Below are positions 56,628 through 64,000 of a stretch of DNA of 64,000 bases, piece after piece (positions within the stretch are counted from its first letter, which is position 1; the number at the start of each line of letters is the position of its first letter). The notes beneath the pieces are model-generated. The model was not told the DNA's origin. It ran no database searches and worked only from the letters and a program-made list of their open reading frames with translations. A program made the translations under genes and the position numbers. Source of the DNA: Paenibacillus sp. G2S3 (GTDB lineage Bacteria > Bacillota > Bacilli > Paenibacillales > Paenibacillaceae); contig NZ_CP126095.1 in assembly GCF_030123105.1 (NCBI RefSeq), positions 3,410,001-3,474,000 on the forward strand. The letters run 5' to 3'.

Positions 56628-57566
56628 TTAAAACAATTCCGGCCTCCCTCCAGGAGTAGCTATTGGTAAAGTATCTTGGATTTTGATTTCATTTCTTAAT
56701 TTTCGGAAATCTTTAGGTGTTCTTGTCTGATGTTTTTTAAAGGACTGAATGAAGTTGTTAACATGATTAAAACCAACTCTATGGGCTATTTCAGTTACTG
56801 TATAATCAGTTGAGATTAAAAGCTCCATACTTTTCTTAATCCGGTACTTTATTAAATATTCATACGGTGTGATATGAAGGGTCTTTTTAAAACTACGGGT
56901 ACATTCTGAAACACTTAAATGAGCAGCATCAGAAATATCTAGCAAAGTGATATTAGTTGCGTAGTGCTGATGGATGAAAGTAAGCATGAGTTGAAGTCGT
57001 TCTTGCTGCCGTTTTACGTATTTAGCTGTGTCCTCTGAGGAGAGAGAAATATTAGATATCAAGATTAACCATAGTTGTACGGTTCTGATAGAAACCTCAT
57101 ATTCCCATCCCCATTTCTTTGGCAAATCAAATCTATTCTTCAGCTCCAAAAGCATGTTTAGTACATCTTTTTGCCATTCAGCATCTCCCTTAATTAGTAG
57201 AGACAGTAAAGAAGAGTTCGTATAAGGTGATACATAATTTTTTTCCATAGCACTATCTGCATAAAAGGCTAACAGCTTTTCAGGAAAATTGAAACTCACA
57301 TACTGACCGTCAGGAGTCAGGTGCGTCGTAACATGAAGTACACCTTTATTGATCAAAATGGCTTGGCCAGTATTCAATTCGTAATCAATACCATTAACTT
57401 GTATAACTAGCTTTCCTTGAGTAACCAAAGTGATCTGAAGTTCTTCATGCCAATGTAAGTCATTAAATCCTCGCCCCTCAGGGATAATTTTCCGAGAGTT
57501 TGCTGTGTACATAATGTATGGAAATGAAGCATCGGGGAAAAGAATGGTCTCGTGCAGTTTTGACAT
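56628..57566 (-). CDS. AraC family transcriptional regulator with cupin domain
   Basis: A 312-aa regulator. The cupin domain spans about 20-110 (LHWHEELQITLVTQG, GQAILINKGVLHVTTH) and the AraC DNA-binding domain about 195-295 (LLDISDAAHLSVSECTRSFKK, VTEIAHRVGFNHVNNFIQSFKKH, TPKDFRKL). The ribosome site AGAAGGGA lies upstream of the ATG. It is divergent from an EamA-type exporter with about 150 AT-rich nt between, so it probably controls that gene. Confidence 0.92.
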   Translation of the reverse strand: MSKLHETILFPDASFPYIMYTANSRKIIPEGRGFNDLHWHEELQITLVTQGKLVIQVNGIDYELNTGQAILINKGVLHVTTHLTPDGQYVSFNFPEKLLAFYADSAMEKNYVSPYTNSSLLSLLIKGDAEWQKDVLNMLLELKNRFDLPKKWGWEYEVSIRTVQLWLILISNISLSSEDTAKYVKRQQERLQLMLTFIHQHYATNITLLDISDAAHLSVSECTRSFKKTLHITPYEYLIKYRIKKSMELLISTDYTVTEIAHRVGFNHVNNFIQSFKKHQTRTPKDFRKLRNEIKIQDTLPIATPGGRPELF

Positions 57567-57717
57567 CTAATGGCGTCCCTTCTGAAATGATGATATTTAT
57601 ATATAATACAACGATATAATGACACAAAATAAACAATGATGATGATATTATTATATCCAATCTTGATTTTATCACTCTGTGCACAGGAAGTAGATAGAAC
57701 ATTTTGGAGGATTATAT

Positions 57718-58626
57718 GTGAAACCAAATAAAACGTCGCATCCGTACATTTTGCTTTTTATTAGTATATTGTCTATTTCAATCTCTTCCATCATGATAAA
57801 ATCTTCAAATACTCCCACCTCAGTAGCCGGCATGTACAGATTGTTTGCTTCTGTAATTTTATTGCTTCCTTTTGTATCATGGAAAAAGCTTCGCTGTCTG
57901 GAGATAAGTAAAAAAGACTGGAGTATTGTTTTCTTAGCGGGTCTTTTTCTCGGGTTACACTTCTTATTTTGGATGGAGTCTTTAGTTTATACTTCAGTTG
58001 CAAGCTCCATGGTGATTTTATCACTGCAGCCTTTATTCGTAATGATTGGTTCATACTTTATCTTCAGAGAACGGGTAAATGTGGTAAACATTCTTTGTTT
58101 AGTGACTGCGCTTCTGGGTTCAATAGTTATTGCTTGGGGAGACTTTGGGGTTTCTAGAGTGGCGTTAATAGGAGATGGCTTATCATTATTAGGAACAATT
58201 TTAGTATCTGCGTATATGCTGGCAGGACAAAAAGTAAGTCATAAAATAGGAACAAGTTTATACAGTGTTATTGTTTTTTTTCTTGGCGGGACCGTCTTAT
58301 TAATCTACAATTTGTCAAACCATTTCTCTTTAATAGATTATAACTCTTCGGATTGGTTCTATTTCTTTTTACTTGCATTAATCCCAACTATTTTTGGACA
58401 ATCTATTATTAATATGTTATTGAAATCTTTAGGTGCAACTACTATTTCTGTAGGGATTATTGGTGAGCCTATTCTCGCCATATTACTAGCTTATCTATTT
58501 TTGGGAGAAACAATCACTAGCTTTCAATTGATAGGAGGAATGATGACTCTACTTGGCATGGGGATGTATTTCTGGATAAAAACCTTCAAATACACTACTG
58601 TTAAATATCAGAATCAAAGTAGATAA
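57718..58626 (+). CDS. EamA/DMT family transporter
   Basis: A 302-aa, 10-helix drug/metabolite transporter with two EamA repeats (about 8-140 and 150-290). Motifs include SSNTPTSVAGMYRLFASVILL near the start and IGEPILAILLAYLFLGETIT in the second repeat. It exports small metabolites or amino acids. It starts at a GTG after TTGGAGG. Divergent AraC regulator upstream; csaA 42 nt downstream may be co-transcribed. Confidence 0.91.
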   Translation: MKPNKTSHPYILLFISILSISISSIMIKSSNTPTSVAGMYRLFASVILLLPFVSWKKLRCLEISKKDWSIVFLAGLFLGLHFLFWMESLVYTSVASSMVILSLQPLFVMIGSYFIFRERVNVVNILCLVTALLGSIVIAWGDFGVSRVALIGDGLSLLGTILVSAYMLAGQKVSHKIGTSLYSVIVFFLGGTVLLIYNLSNHFSLIDYNSSDWFYFFLLALIPTIFGQSIINMLLKSLGATTISVGIIGEPILAILLAYLFLGETITSFQLIGGMMTLLGMGMYFWIKTFKYTTVKYQNQSR

Positions 58627-58668
58627 GCGAATAAATTAAGAAAATATTATTAAAAGGGAGAATACTAT

Positions 58669-59001
58669 ATGGCAACTTTTGATGATTTTTTGAAACTGGA
58701 TATTCGCGTTGGCACAATAACTAAATCTGAGTTTTTCGCGGAGGCCAAGGTACCTGCGATAAAACTTGAGATTGATTTTGGAGAAGAGATCGGAATCAAG
58801 AAGTCTAGTGCACAAATTACAAAAAGATATACGGCTGAAGATATTATAGGAAAACAAGTAATAGCTGTAATCAATTTTCCTCCGCGACGAATAGCAGGCT
58901 TTAAATCAGAGGTATTAGTCCTTGGGGGTGTACCAGAACAGGGAGACGTCATTCTATTGAAACCAGATATGAAACTACCTAATGGAACACCTATTGGATG
59001 A
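58669..59001 (+). CDS. csaA: CsaA tRNA-binding/chaperone protein
   Basis: A 110-aa single OB-fold protein of the CsaA family ([68 protein letters not shown]). The family length is 109-111 aa. CsaA binds tRNA and assists Sec-dependent export in Bacillus. The ribosome site AAAGGGAG precedes the ATG, and a strong bidirectional terminator follows. Confidence 0.95.
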   Translation: MATFDDFLKLDIRVGTITKSEFFAEAKVPAIKLEIDFGEEIGIKKSSAQITKRYTAEDIIGKQVIAVINFPPRRIAGFKSEVLVLGGVPEQGDVILLKPDMKLPNGTPIG

Positions 59002-59061
59002 GAGATCCTGTAATGGTACAAGCGTTAAGTACTAGGAAGCTGGATATTTAATTTGGCATGA

Positions 59062-59107
59062 TAAAAGAGGGGTTAACTCTACCAATGAGTTAACCCCTCT
59101 TTTATTT
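59062..59107. terminator. Bidirectional rho-independent terminator
   Basis: A 17-bp perfect stem AAAAGAGGGGTTAACTC with its complement around a 7-nt loop, with A/T tracts on both flanks, lies between csaA and the convergent GH43 gene. Confidence 0.93.
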
Positions 59108-59130
59108 ATAAGATTGCCTCTAAGAGAAAT

Positions 59131-60627
59131 TTAAGAATAATTGCAGCTAAAATTTGTGAATATCGCATTAGAATCTTGGTTTTGTCCAGTGGCGTACAGA
59201 CCAATTAGCACACCTGTGAATCCTCCGGCTATTTCTGAGGAGAGATATTTGGTTTGCGCAGCTCCAAGTAAGGTCTCAGTACCGTCTGCCTGGATGTAGA
59301 AGTGATAATGAGTTGGAGTGCTTTTGATGACTAATGAAGCATGGTTGCACTGGCCTATATTTTTTGTTGATTCAATTGATTTGATATCTCCGATATTCAG
59401 CCGTTCGATAATCTCGTAACCCTCTAAATGTTTATGCAAGGCCAAATCATAATGATGATTTTCGTCCATGTAAAGCGTAATTCCAGCTTCACCGCTCGTA
59501 AGGCTGACTTCGCAAGCAATAACCGCGTCAAAGTCTCTTTGACGAATACCAATAAATGTCGGGGAGGCCGGGACATCTAAGGTAACTTCAGTTCCTTTAA
59601 GCTTTACTTTATCCGCTTCTAACAGATAATTTTCTGTAACTGGGTGTCGCAGGTAACACCAGTCCAGATGCCAATCCGTATTCTCGAACGTAAAGTCTTT
59701 TTTCTCCTGCTGAATGACTGTGTCCGAGATGCGATTAGTCTCGAAACTTATAAGAGTGGTACCTTCATGACCCGCTGTAAACCATCCGTCCTTGTCAAAG
59801 GTAATCGGAGTTAGAAAAACTTCGCGTCCCAAGTGATGATATGTAAGATACTGGCCAGTCTGCCGGAATCCAAGATGAAAGAGCCACCAACTTCCTTCGT
59901 GGTCTTGTACCAAATCTCCGTGGCCAACTCCCTGTAGCTCGTAACCGCCCAAATTCCGATTGGTCAATACGGGGTTATGTGTATAGGCTTCAAACGGACC
60001 AGTAGGAGAACCCCCCCTTGCATAAGTGACCATATGACCATATTCCGTTCCACCCTCTGCCGCTAGAAGATAATATTGTTCATTTATTTTGTATAAATGA
60101 GGACTCTCCAAATAACGCCCGCCTGTTCCTTGCCAGATTGTACGGCTTGGCGTCAGCTTGTGCCCGGTTTCAATTTCGATTTCACATTGGACGATACCGC
60201 TAACTCCATAATCGTCTATTCCATTGCTCATGAAATATGTTTTACCGTCTTCAAAATACAAATCTGGATCAATTCCGCCTTGATCGACATTAATCGGATC
60301 AGACCATTCCCCATAAATATTTTCAGTCCACACATAGAAGTTCTGGCGCATAGTATCATTTGTGGTCGTCATGTAGAATCGTCCATTATTGTACCGCAGG
60401 GTGGGAGCGAATACACCGCCAGAGCTGCCCACAGTATCTAGTTGAATCTGGCTTTTTCGAGTTAAGCAGTGACCGATTTGTGTCCAATTAATCAGATCTT
60501 TGCTTTCAAAAATCGGAACGCCGGGAAAATACTGAAAGGAACTGCAGATCAAATAATAAGTGTCGTTAACTTTGCAAACGCTCGGATCAGGATAAAACCC
60601 TTTGATAACCGGATTATTGAATTTCAT
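59131..60627 (-). CDS. GH43 beta-xylosidase/arabinofuranosidase
   Basis: A 498-aa cytoplasmic exo-glycosidase. The five-bladed propeller spans about 1-300 with all three catalytic acids: base Asp14 in GFYPDPSV, modulator Asp120 in GGIDPDL and acid Glu174 in GGRYLESPHLY. GYELQGVGHGDLVQDHEGSWWLFHLGFR carries the usual metal-site His. A concanavalin-like beta-sandwich follows (about 315-498; PTFIGIRQRDFDAVIACEVSL), as in XynB enzymes. It acts on xylo- or arabino-oligosaccharides. GAGGTGGAG precedes the ATG. It is divergent from the ArsR-type regulator. Confidence 0.93.
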   Translation of the reverse strand: MKFNNPVIKGFYPDPSVCKVNDTYYLICSSFQYFPGVPIFESKDLINWTQIGHCLTRKSQIQLDTVGSSGGVFAPTLRYNNGRFYMTTTNDTMRQNFYVWTENIYGEWSDPINVDQGGIDPDLYFEDGKTYFMSNGIDDYGVSGIVQCEIEIETGHKLTPSRTIWQGTGGRYLESPHLYKINEQYYLLAAEGGTEYGHMVTYARGGSPTGPFEAYTHNPVLTNRNLGGYELQGVGHGDLVQDHEGSWWLFHLGFRQTGQYLTYHHLGREVFLTPITFDKDGWFTAGHEGTTLISFETNRISDTVIQQEKKDFTFENTDWHLDWCYLRHPVTENYLLEADKVKLKGTEVTLDVPASPTFIGIRQRDFDAVIACEVSLTSGEAGITLYMDENHHYDLALHKHLEGYEIIERLNIGDIKSIESTKNIGQCNHASLVIKSTPTHYHFYIQADGTETLLGAAQTKYLSSEIAGGFTGVLIGLYATGQNQDSNAIFTNFSCNYS

Positions 60628-60801
60628 TTCTCCACCTCATTAATAAATTCATATATATAAGAATCCAGACTGATTAACTACAAAGAAAATTAAACACTAT
60701 TGCTCAACTGTTTACAATAAATCGAGGTTGATGATGTGCACTAAATTTATTAAATTAATATATATGTAATTTCAATCAATATGGGTCAGGGGATTATGAT
60801 A

Positions 60802-61710
60802 ATGATTAAAGCGAACGGCGAAGCAAAATTCATAGCCTTGTATGAAGCGCTGGCAAGTGAAGTCAGATGGAGAATTATGAGCCTCATTGCTGATAATGAA
60901 ATGAATGTGAAGGAGATCGCGGCTAAGCTAGAGCTTAGCCCCTCCATAGTCACCATGCATATCCGAAAGCTCGAACAAGCCGGACTAACCGGAAGTCACA
61001 GGGTACGTCTAAACGGAGGAACGCACAAAATGTGTTTCCTTAAACAAAAAAGGGTTGAAATTGAGCTTCCAATTGCTAAACAAACCCCTAGGATCAGAGA
61101 GCAGACAATTTCAGTCGGTCATTACACCTCGTTTGATATCCATCCTACTTGTGGGCTGGGTACGCAAGAAAAGGAAATTGGGGTGTGGGATGATCCTCGC
61201 TACTTTCTCGATCCCGAGCGGGTCAACGCCGGCATTTTGTGGTTCGGGAGAGGTTACGTCGAGTATAAAACGCCTAACTATCTGCTTCCTGATCAAACTC
61301 CCGAAGCTATTGAAATTTCAATGGAAATTGCTTCTGAAGCGCCAGGCTTGAGAGATCATTGGCCTTCAGATATTGAGTTCTTTTTTAACGGTGTATCGCT
61401 TGGAATCTGGACTAGTCCGGCAGACTTCGGAAGAGCTGCGCGAGGCATATTTACTCCGGATTGGTGGCATCGAAATGTAAATCAATATGGATTATTAAAG
61501 ACGATCCGAATTGACTCTTCTGGAACATATATTGATGAAGAAAAAATGTCTGATATAACCGTCTCGGATATTATGCTACGGGAACAATTCTGGACCATTC
61601 GTTTCGCAGTTGACGAGAAGGCTATAAATGTTGGTGGATTGACACTCTATGGGGCTGGGTTTGGCAATCATGATCAGGATATTTTAATTCGTGTGTATCT
61701 AAATAGCTAA
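60802..61710 (+). CDS. ArsR-type winged-helix regulator with large effector domain
   Basis: A 302-aa protein. The first 80 residues are an ArsR/winged-helix DNA-binding domain (LYEALASEVRWRIMSLIADNE, VKEIAAKLELSPSIVTMHIRKLEQAGL). The remaining 220 residues are beta-rich (IGVWDDPRYFLDPERVNAGIL, WFGRGYVEYKTPNYLL, IEFFFNGVSLGIWTSPADFG), with no metal-binding cysteine motif; they look like a carbohydrate-binding sandwich. It probably represses the divergent GH43 gene and is released by a sugar. Starts at 60781 and 60796 are also in frame; AGGGG is best spaced for the ATG at 60802. Confidence 0.82.
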   Translation: MIKANGEAKFIALYEALASEVRWRIMSLIADNEMNVKEIAAKLELSPSIVTMHIRKLEQAGLTGSHRVRLNGGTHKMCFLKQKRVEIELPIAKQTPRIREQTISVGHYTSFDIHPTCGLGTQEKEIGVWDDPRYFLDPERVNAGILWFGRGYVEYKTPNYLLPDQTPEAIEISMEIASEAPGLRDHWPSDIEFFFNGVSLGIWTSPADFGRAARGIFTPDWWHRNVNQYGLLKTIRIDSSGTYIDEEKMSDITVSDIMLREQFWTIRFAVDEKAINVGGLTLYGAGFGNHDQDILIRVYLNS

Positions 61711-61879
61711 AATGATGTTCCATTTAATAAAAGGCATGAACTGAAGAAGAAGGAAAATTTAATTATAATTGTTTTTACTATCCAGTTTATCAGTAAAAGC
61801 TGGTAAGCTGTACGTAAATTGATCAGGTTAGGAAGCTAACGTTATGAAAAATAAACTGCAGGCTAAAAGGAGAGATTTT

Positions 61880-62953
61880 TTGACTTATAACGAGGTTGTT
61901 AAGATCAGTGATGCCTATTTATTTCCATTAATATCGGGGTTGTACGAGCTGGAAGGTTATGAAATCCATCAAGTTCAGGCACATGATGGAGGGCGTAATC
62001 TCGTTTATACTTGTGAGAAAGAAAGCGTCGACGCAAAAATACTCAGAATCGCTTTCTTAAATGACAGGAGTCGGGAAGATTTTTTAGGCGAAGTGGAGTA
62101 TGTTAGGTATTTATTTGAACATGGTGGAAGTGTCTCGGATGTAGTCAACTCCCGAAAGGGGAATCAACTGGAAGAGATCACTCATAATAATCATACTTTT
62201 TTTATCTGCCTGTTTAATAAGGCTAAGGGAAAAATGCTGGTGGAAAATAATTATCAATACCGGGAAGAAGCTCCAATTACCGAATATTATTATAACTGTG
62301 GTAAGGTTCTAGGGAAAATGCACGAATTGTCCAAAGGATATACTCCTGTTCATCGGCGGCAAAGTTTTTTTGACAGATTCAATGCCGAATATATTGATAA
62401 ATTGATACCTAACTCCTTGTCTCTACTTAAGGAGAAGCTGGTAATGCTTCTTACAACCTTAGAAGATTTGGACAGGAACAATGAGACCTTCGGTATGAAC
62501 CATTTTGATTACAACGATGGGAATTATTCGATAGATTTTGATACTGGACAAATCACTGTATATGATTTCGATAATTCATGTTTCTGTTGGTATTTGTTTG
62601 ATCTGGCAGGTCTCTGGACACAAGGAATGGGATGGACACAATTCGAACCAGAAGCTGGTCAACGTAAAAAGTTCATGGATGATTATTTTGAAGTAGCCCT
62701 CAAAGGATATAGATCTGAGACCGCGATCGAACAGTCGATGTTGGATAAATTGCCCTTATTTATCCAAGTGTCGCTCATGGAAAATATTGTAGATGCATTC
62801 GAAGTAATGCGGAACAATGGTGAAGAACCATCATGTGATGAGGAATTGTCATATCGTATAAAATGCTTGGAAGGCGACATCCCTTATATGGGATTTTTCG
62901 ATGAAATTTACTCGTGTGAAGAACCCTTTGAGTATGAGGAACGAGAAATTTAG
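61880..62953 (+). CDS. APH-fold phosphotransferase (kinase-like)
   Basis: A 357-aa protein with the aminoglycoside phosphotransferase/choline kinase fold. The catalytic loop is MNHFDYNDGNY (HxD...N), followed by the metal-binding TVYDFDNSCFCWYLFDLAGLW. The substrate may be a small amine, sugar or antibiotic; resistance cannot be claimed. The TTG at 61880 follows AAAAGGAG closely; an in-frame ATG at 61844 with a weaker site is the alternative and adds a basic 12-residue leader. Confidence 0.82.
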   Translation: MTYNEVVKISDAYLFPLISGLYELEGYEIHQVQAHDGGRNLVYTCEKESVDAKILRIAFLNDRSREDFLGEVEYVRYLFEHGGSVSDVVNSRKGNQLEEITHNNHTFFICLFNKAKGKMLVENNYQYREEAPITEYYYNCGKVLGKMHELSKGYTPVHRRQSFFDRFNAEYIDKLIPNSLSLLKEKLVMLLTTLEDLDRNNETFGMNHFDYNDGNYSIDFDTGQITVYDFDNSCFCWYLFDLAGLWTQGMGWTQFEPEAGQRKKFMDDYFEVALKGYRSETAIEQSMLDKLPLFIQVSLMENIVDAFEVMRNNGEEPSCDEELSYRIKCLEGDIPYMGFFDEIYSCEEPFEYEEREI

Positions 62954-63010
62954 TCTTTTTGTAGGCAGTAAAGACAAACTCGACTCTAAAATACAGGAGA
63001 TTAAGCGAAA

Positions 63011-63934
63011 ATGACTTACGAGAAACCGAAATTGGCGATAAGTGAAATTGAAAAAGTATTGGAGACTCATCTCGGACCGGGTGCGGCTGAGATTACACCG
63101 CTGTCTGGTGGCAACATAAGCAATGTGTTTTCTTTCAACCACGAAGGAAAGGGATATGTTGTGAAATTCAGTGATCTACAAGGGACATATGAAACGGAAC
63201 ACTATATATCTAATTTGCTGTCAGCTCAAAACATCCCTTTTCCCAAATGTTTGGCGTTAGGGAGAACTAGCCAGTTAACCTATTTGATCATGGAACGAAT
63301 GGAAGGACGCAACCTATCCGATTGCACTTCAGAGGAACAAACCCTTCAGTTGCCTGAAATTATCGGCATTTTGACAAGAATGGCTGCAGCGGATATTGGG
63401 GCAACTAACGGGTATGGGTGGATCGGTGCTGATGGCAACGGTTCCTATGCATCTTGGAAGGACTTCGTCGTTGCCGTAAATGCGGAGGATCAAACAGGGA
63501 CATTCTGGGAAAACTGGCATGATCTCTTCCACACCTCTTGCTTGGAGAGAGACCTATACGAAGAAATATACGGTCGGTTGATGACCTACGTACCCTATAA
63601 TGAATCGAACAGAAGCTTTATACACGGAGATTTTCAACAGTGGAATATTTTGTCCACTGGAACACGAATTACCGGCATCATTGATGGAAATTGCATGTAC
63701 GGTGATTCTCTCATAGACCTTGCGATTCTCGATCGGCATATGCCGTGGAGTGATGTCATTAAGGCGTATCAAAACTATCAAGACAAAGCCAGCATAGAGA
63801 CTCCTAATTTTAAGGAGCGGCTAATCGGTGCCTATTATTTGAAGGGACTCGACGGACTTCGATTCTACGCGAAGATGGGATGGAACGAAGCTTATCAGAA
63901 TACACGACAGTTTCTTTTAAATCTGAAAGCTTAA
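63011..63934 (+). CDS. APH family phosphotransferase
   Basis: A 307-aa phosphotransferase. The N-lobe has GGNISNVFSFNHEGKGYVVKFS, with the ATP-binding Lys. The catalytic loop is FIHGDFQQWNIL, and the metal-binding segment is GIIDGNCMYGDSLIDLAIL. LIMERMEGRNL is the usual hinge. It resembles the hygromycin-type phosphotransferase group, but the true substrate is unknown. Ribosome site CAGGAG. It is 57 nt after another APH-fold gene, so the two may form an operon. The last 66 nt of the window hold nothing recognisable. Confidence 0.88.
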   Translation: MTYEKPKLAISEIEKVLETHLGPGAAEITPLSGGNISNVFSFNHEGKGYVVKFSDLQGTYETEHYISNLLSAQNIPFPKCLALGRTSQLTYLIMERMEGRNLSDCTSEEQTLQLPEIIGILTRMAAADIGATNGYGWIGADGNGSYASWKDFVVAVNAEDQTGTFWENWHDLFHTSCLERDLYEEIYGRLMTYVPYNESNRSFIHGDFQQWNILSTGTRITGIIDGNCMYGDSLIDLAILDRHMPWSDVIKAYQNYQDKASIETPNFKERLIGAYYLKGLDGLRFYAKMGWNEAYQNTRQFLLNLKA

Positions 63935-64000
63935 CGTCAGGATACATAACTTGAAAACCCAAACAAGTCCAGTAGTGGTTCTAAATGACACAAAAAGATT

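Noticed and set aside
60640..60767. AT-rich inverted segments between the GH43 and ArsR genes as an operator pair
   Set aside because: AATTTATTAA and ATATATATG occur on both sides but in a different order, so the similarity is probably due to AT richness alone.

Overview
The window looks like a chromosomal segment of a Paenibacillus-type endospore-forming Firmicute. Supporting evidence: S-layer-homology (SLH) anchoring, collagen-like Gly-X-Thr surface proteins with C-terminal domains like those of the exosporium protein BclA, a YesM/YesN-style two-component pair, many AraC regulators beside glycosidases, strong GGAGG ribosome sites with frequent TTG starts, and moderate G+C. No rRNA, tRNA, CRISPR array or transposase was seen. 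Genus is an inference from gene content.

Layout. (1) 0-11 kb: small sugar units. These are an aldo/keto reductase, an AraC regulator divergent from a ThuA plus Gfo/Idh/MocA operon, an AraC regulator fused to a GH39-like domain that has lost its acid/base Glu, an HSL-type esterase, and a GH2 enzyme. (2) 11.6-42 kb: a large glycan-use locus. It holds a GH2 beta-mannosidase translationally coupled to a 701-aa alpha/beta hydrolase, a CUT1 ABC importer (two permeases and a lipoprotein, no ATPase), a GH78-like enzyme, a kinase-less sensor protein, a histidine kinase/response regulator pair, a GH42 beta-galactosidase, a GH92 alpha-mannosidase, a PrsA/SurA-like foldase and a 1643-aa beta-helix/CBM/SLH surface protein. 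Five promoter regions here share one 16-nt motif (RCAAACSVTTTCRYAG), each followed by an AAGCGC cre-like element, so the locus looks like one regulon. It is interrupted at 24.4-27.5 kb by unrelated genes, including a lone, strikingly GC-rich murD.

(3) 42-51.6 kb: a probable spore-surface glycoprotein locus. Two collagen-like proteins, a short protein with the same N-terminal domain, and a helical protein of unknown function are interleaved with three glycosyltransferases and a zinc-ribbon methyltransferase. (4) 51.9-59 kb: a Na+/H+ antiporter; a frameshifted small gene; an MFS exporter and a GIY-YIG-like gene in one unit and a DUF6530-like gene in the next, both units preceded by near-identical promoters carrying tandem TAGTAAAT operators; an AraC/EamA divergent pair; and csaA. 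(5) 59-64 kb: a GH43 beta-xylosidase divergent from an ArsR-type regulator with a large effector domain, then two APH-fold phosphotransferases.

How the parts fit (inference): the SLH protein would bind and cut a mannose/galactose/rhamnose-containing polymer at the cell surface, the ABC importer would take up the oligosaccharides using a shared ATPase encoded elsewhere, and the signal-less GH2, GH92, GH42 and GH78 enzymes plus the hydrolase would finish degradation in the cytoplasm. The two-component system would sense the substrate and CcpA would impose catabolite repression. In the spore locus, the glycosyltransferases and methyltransferase would decorate threonines of the Gly-X-Thr repeats.
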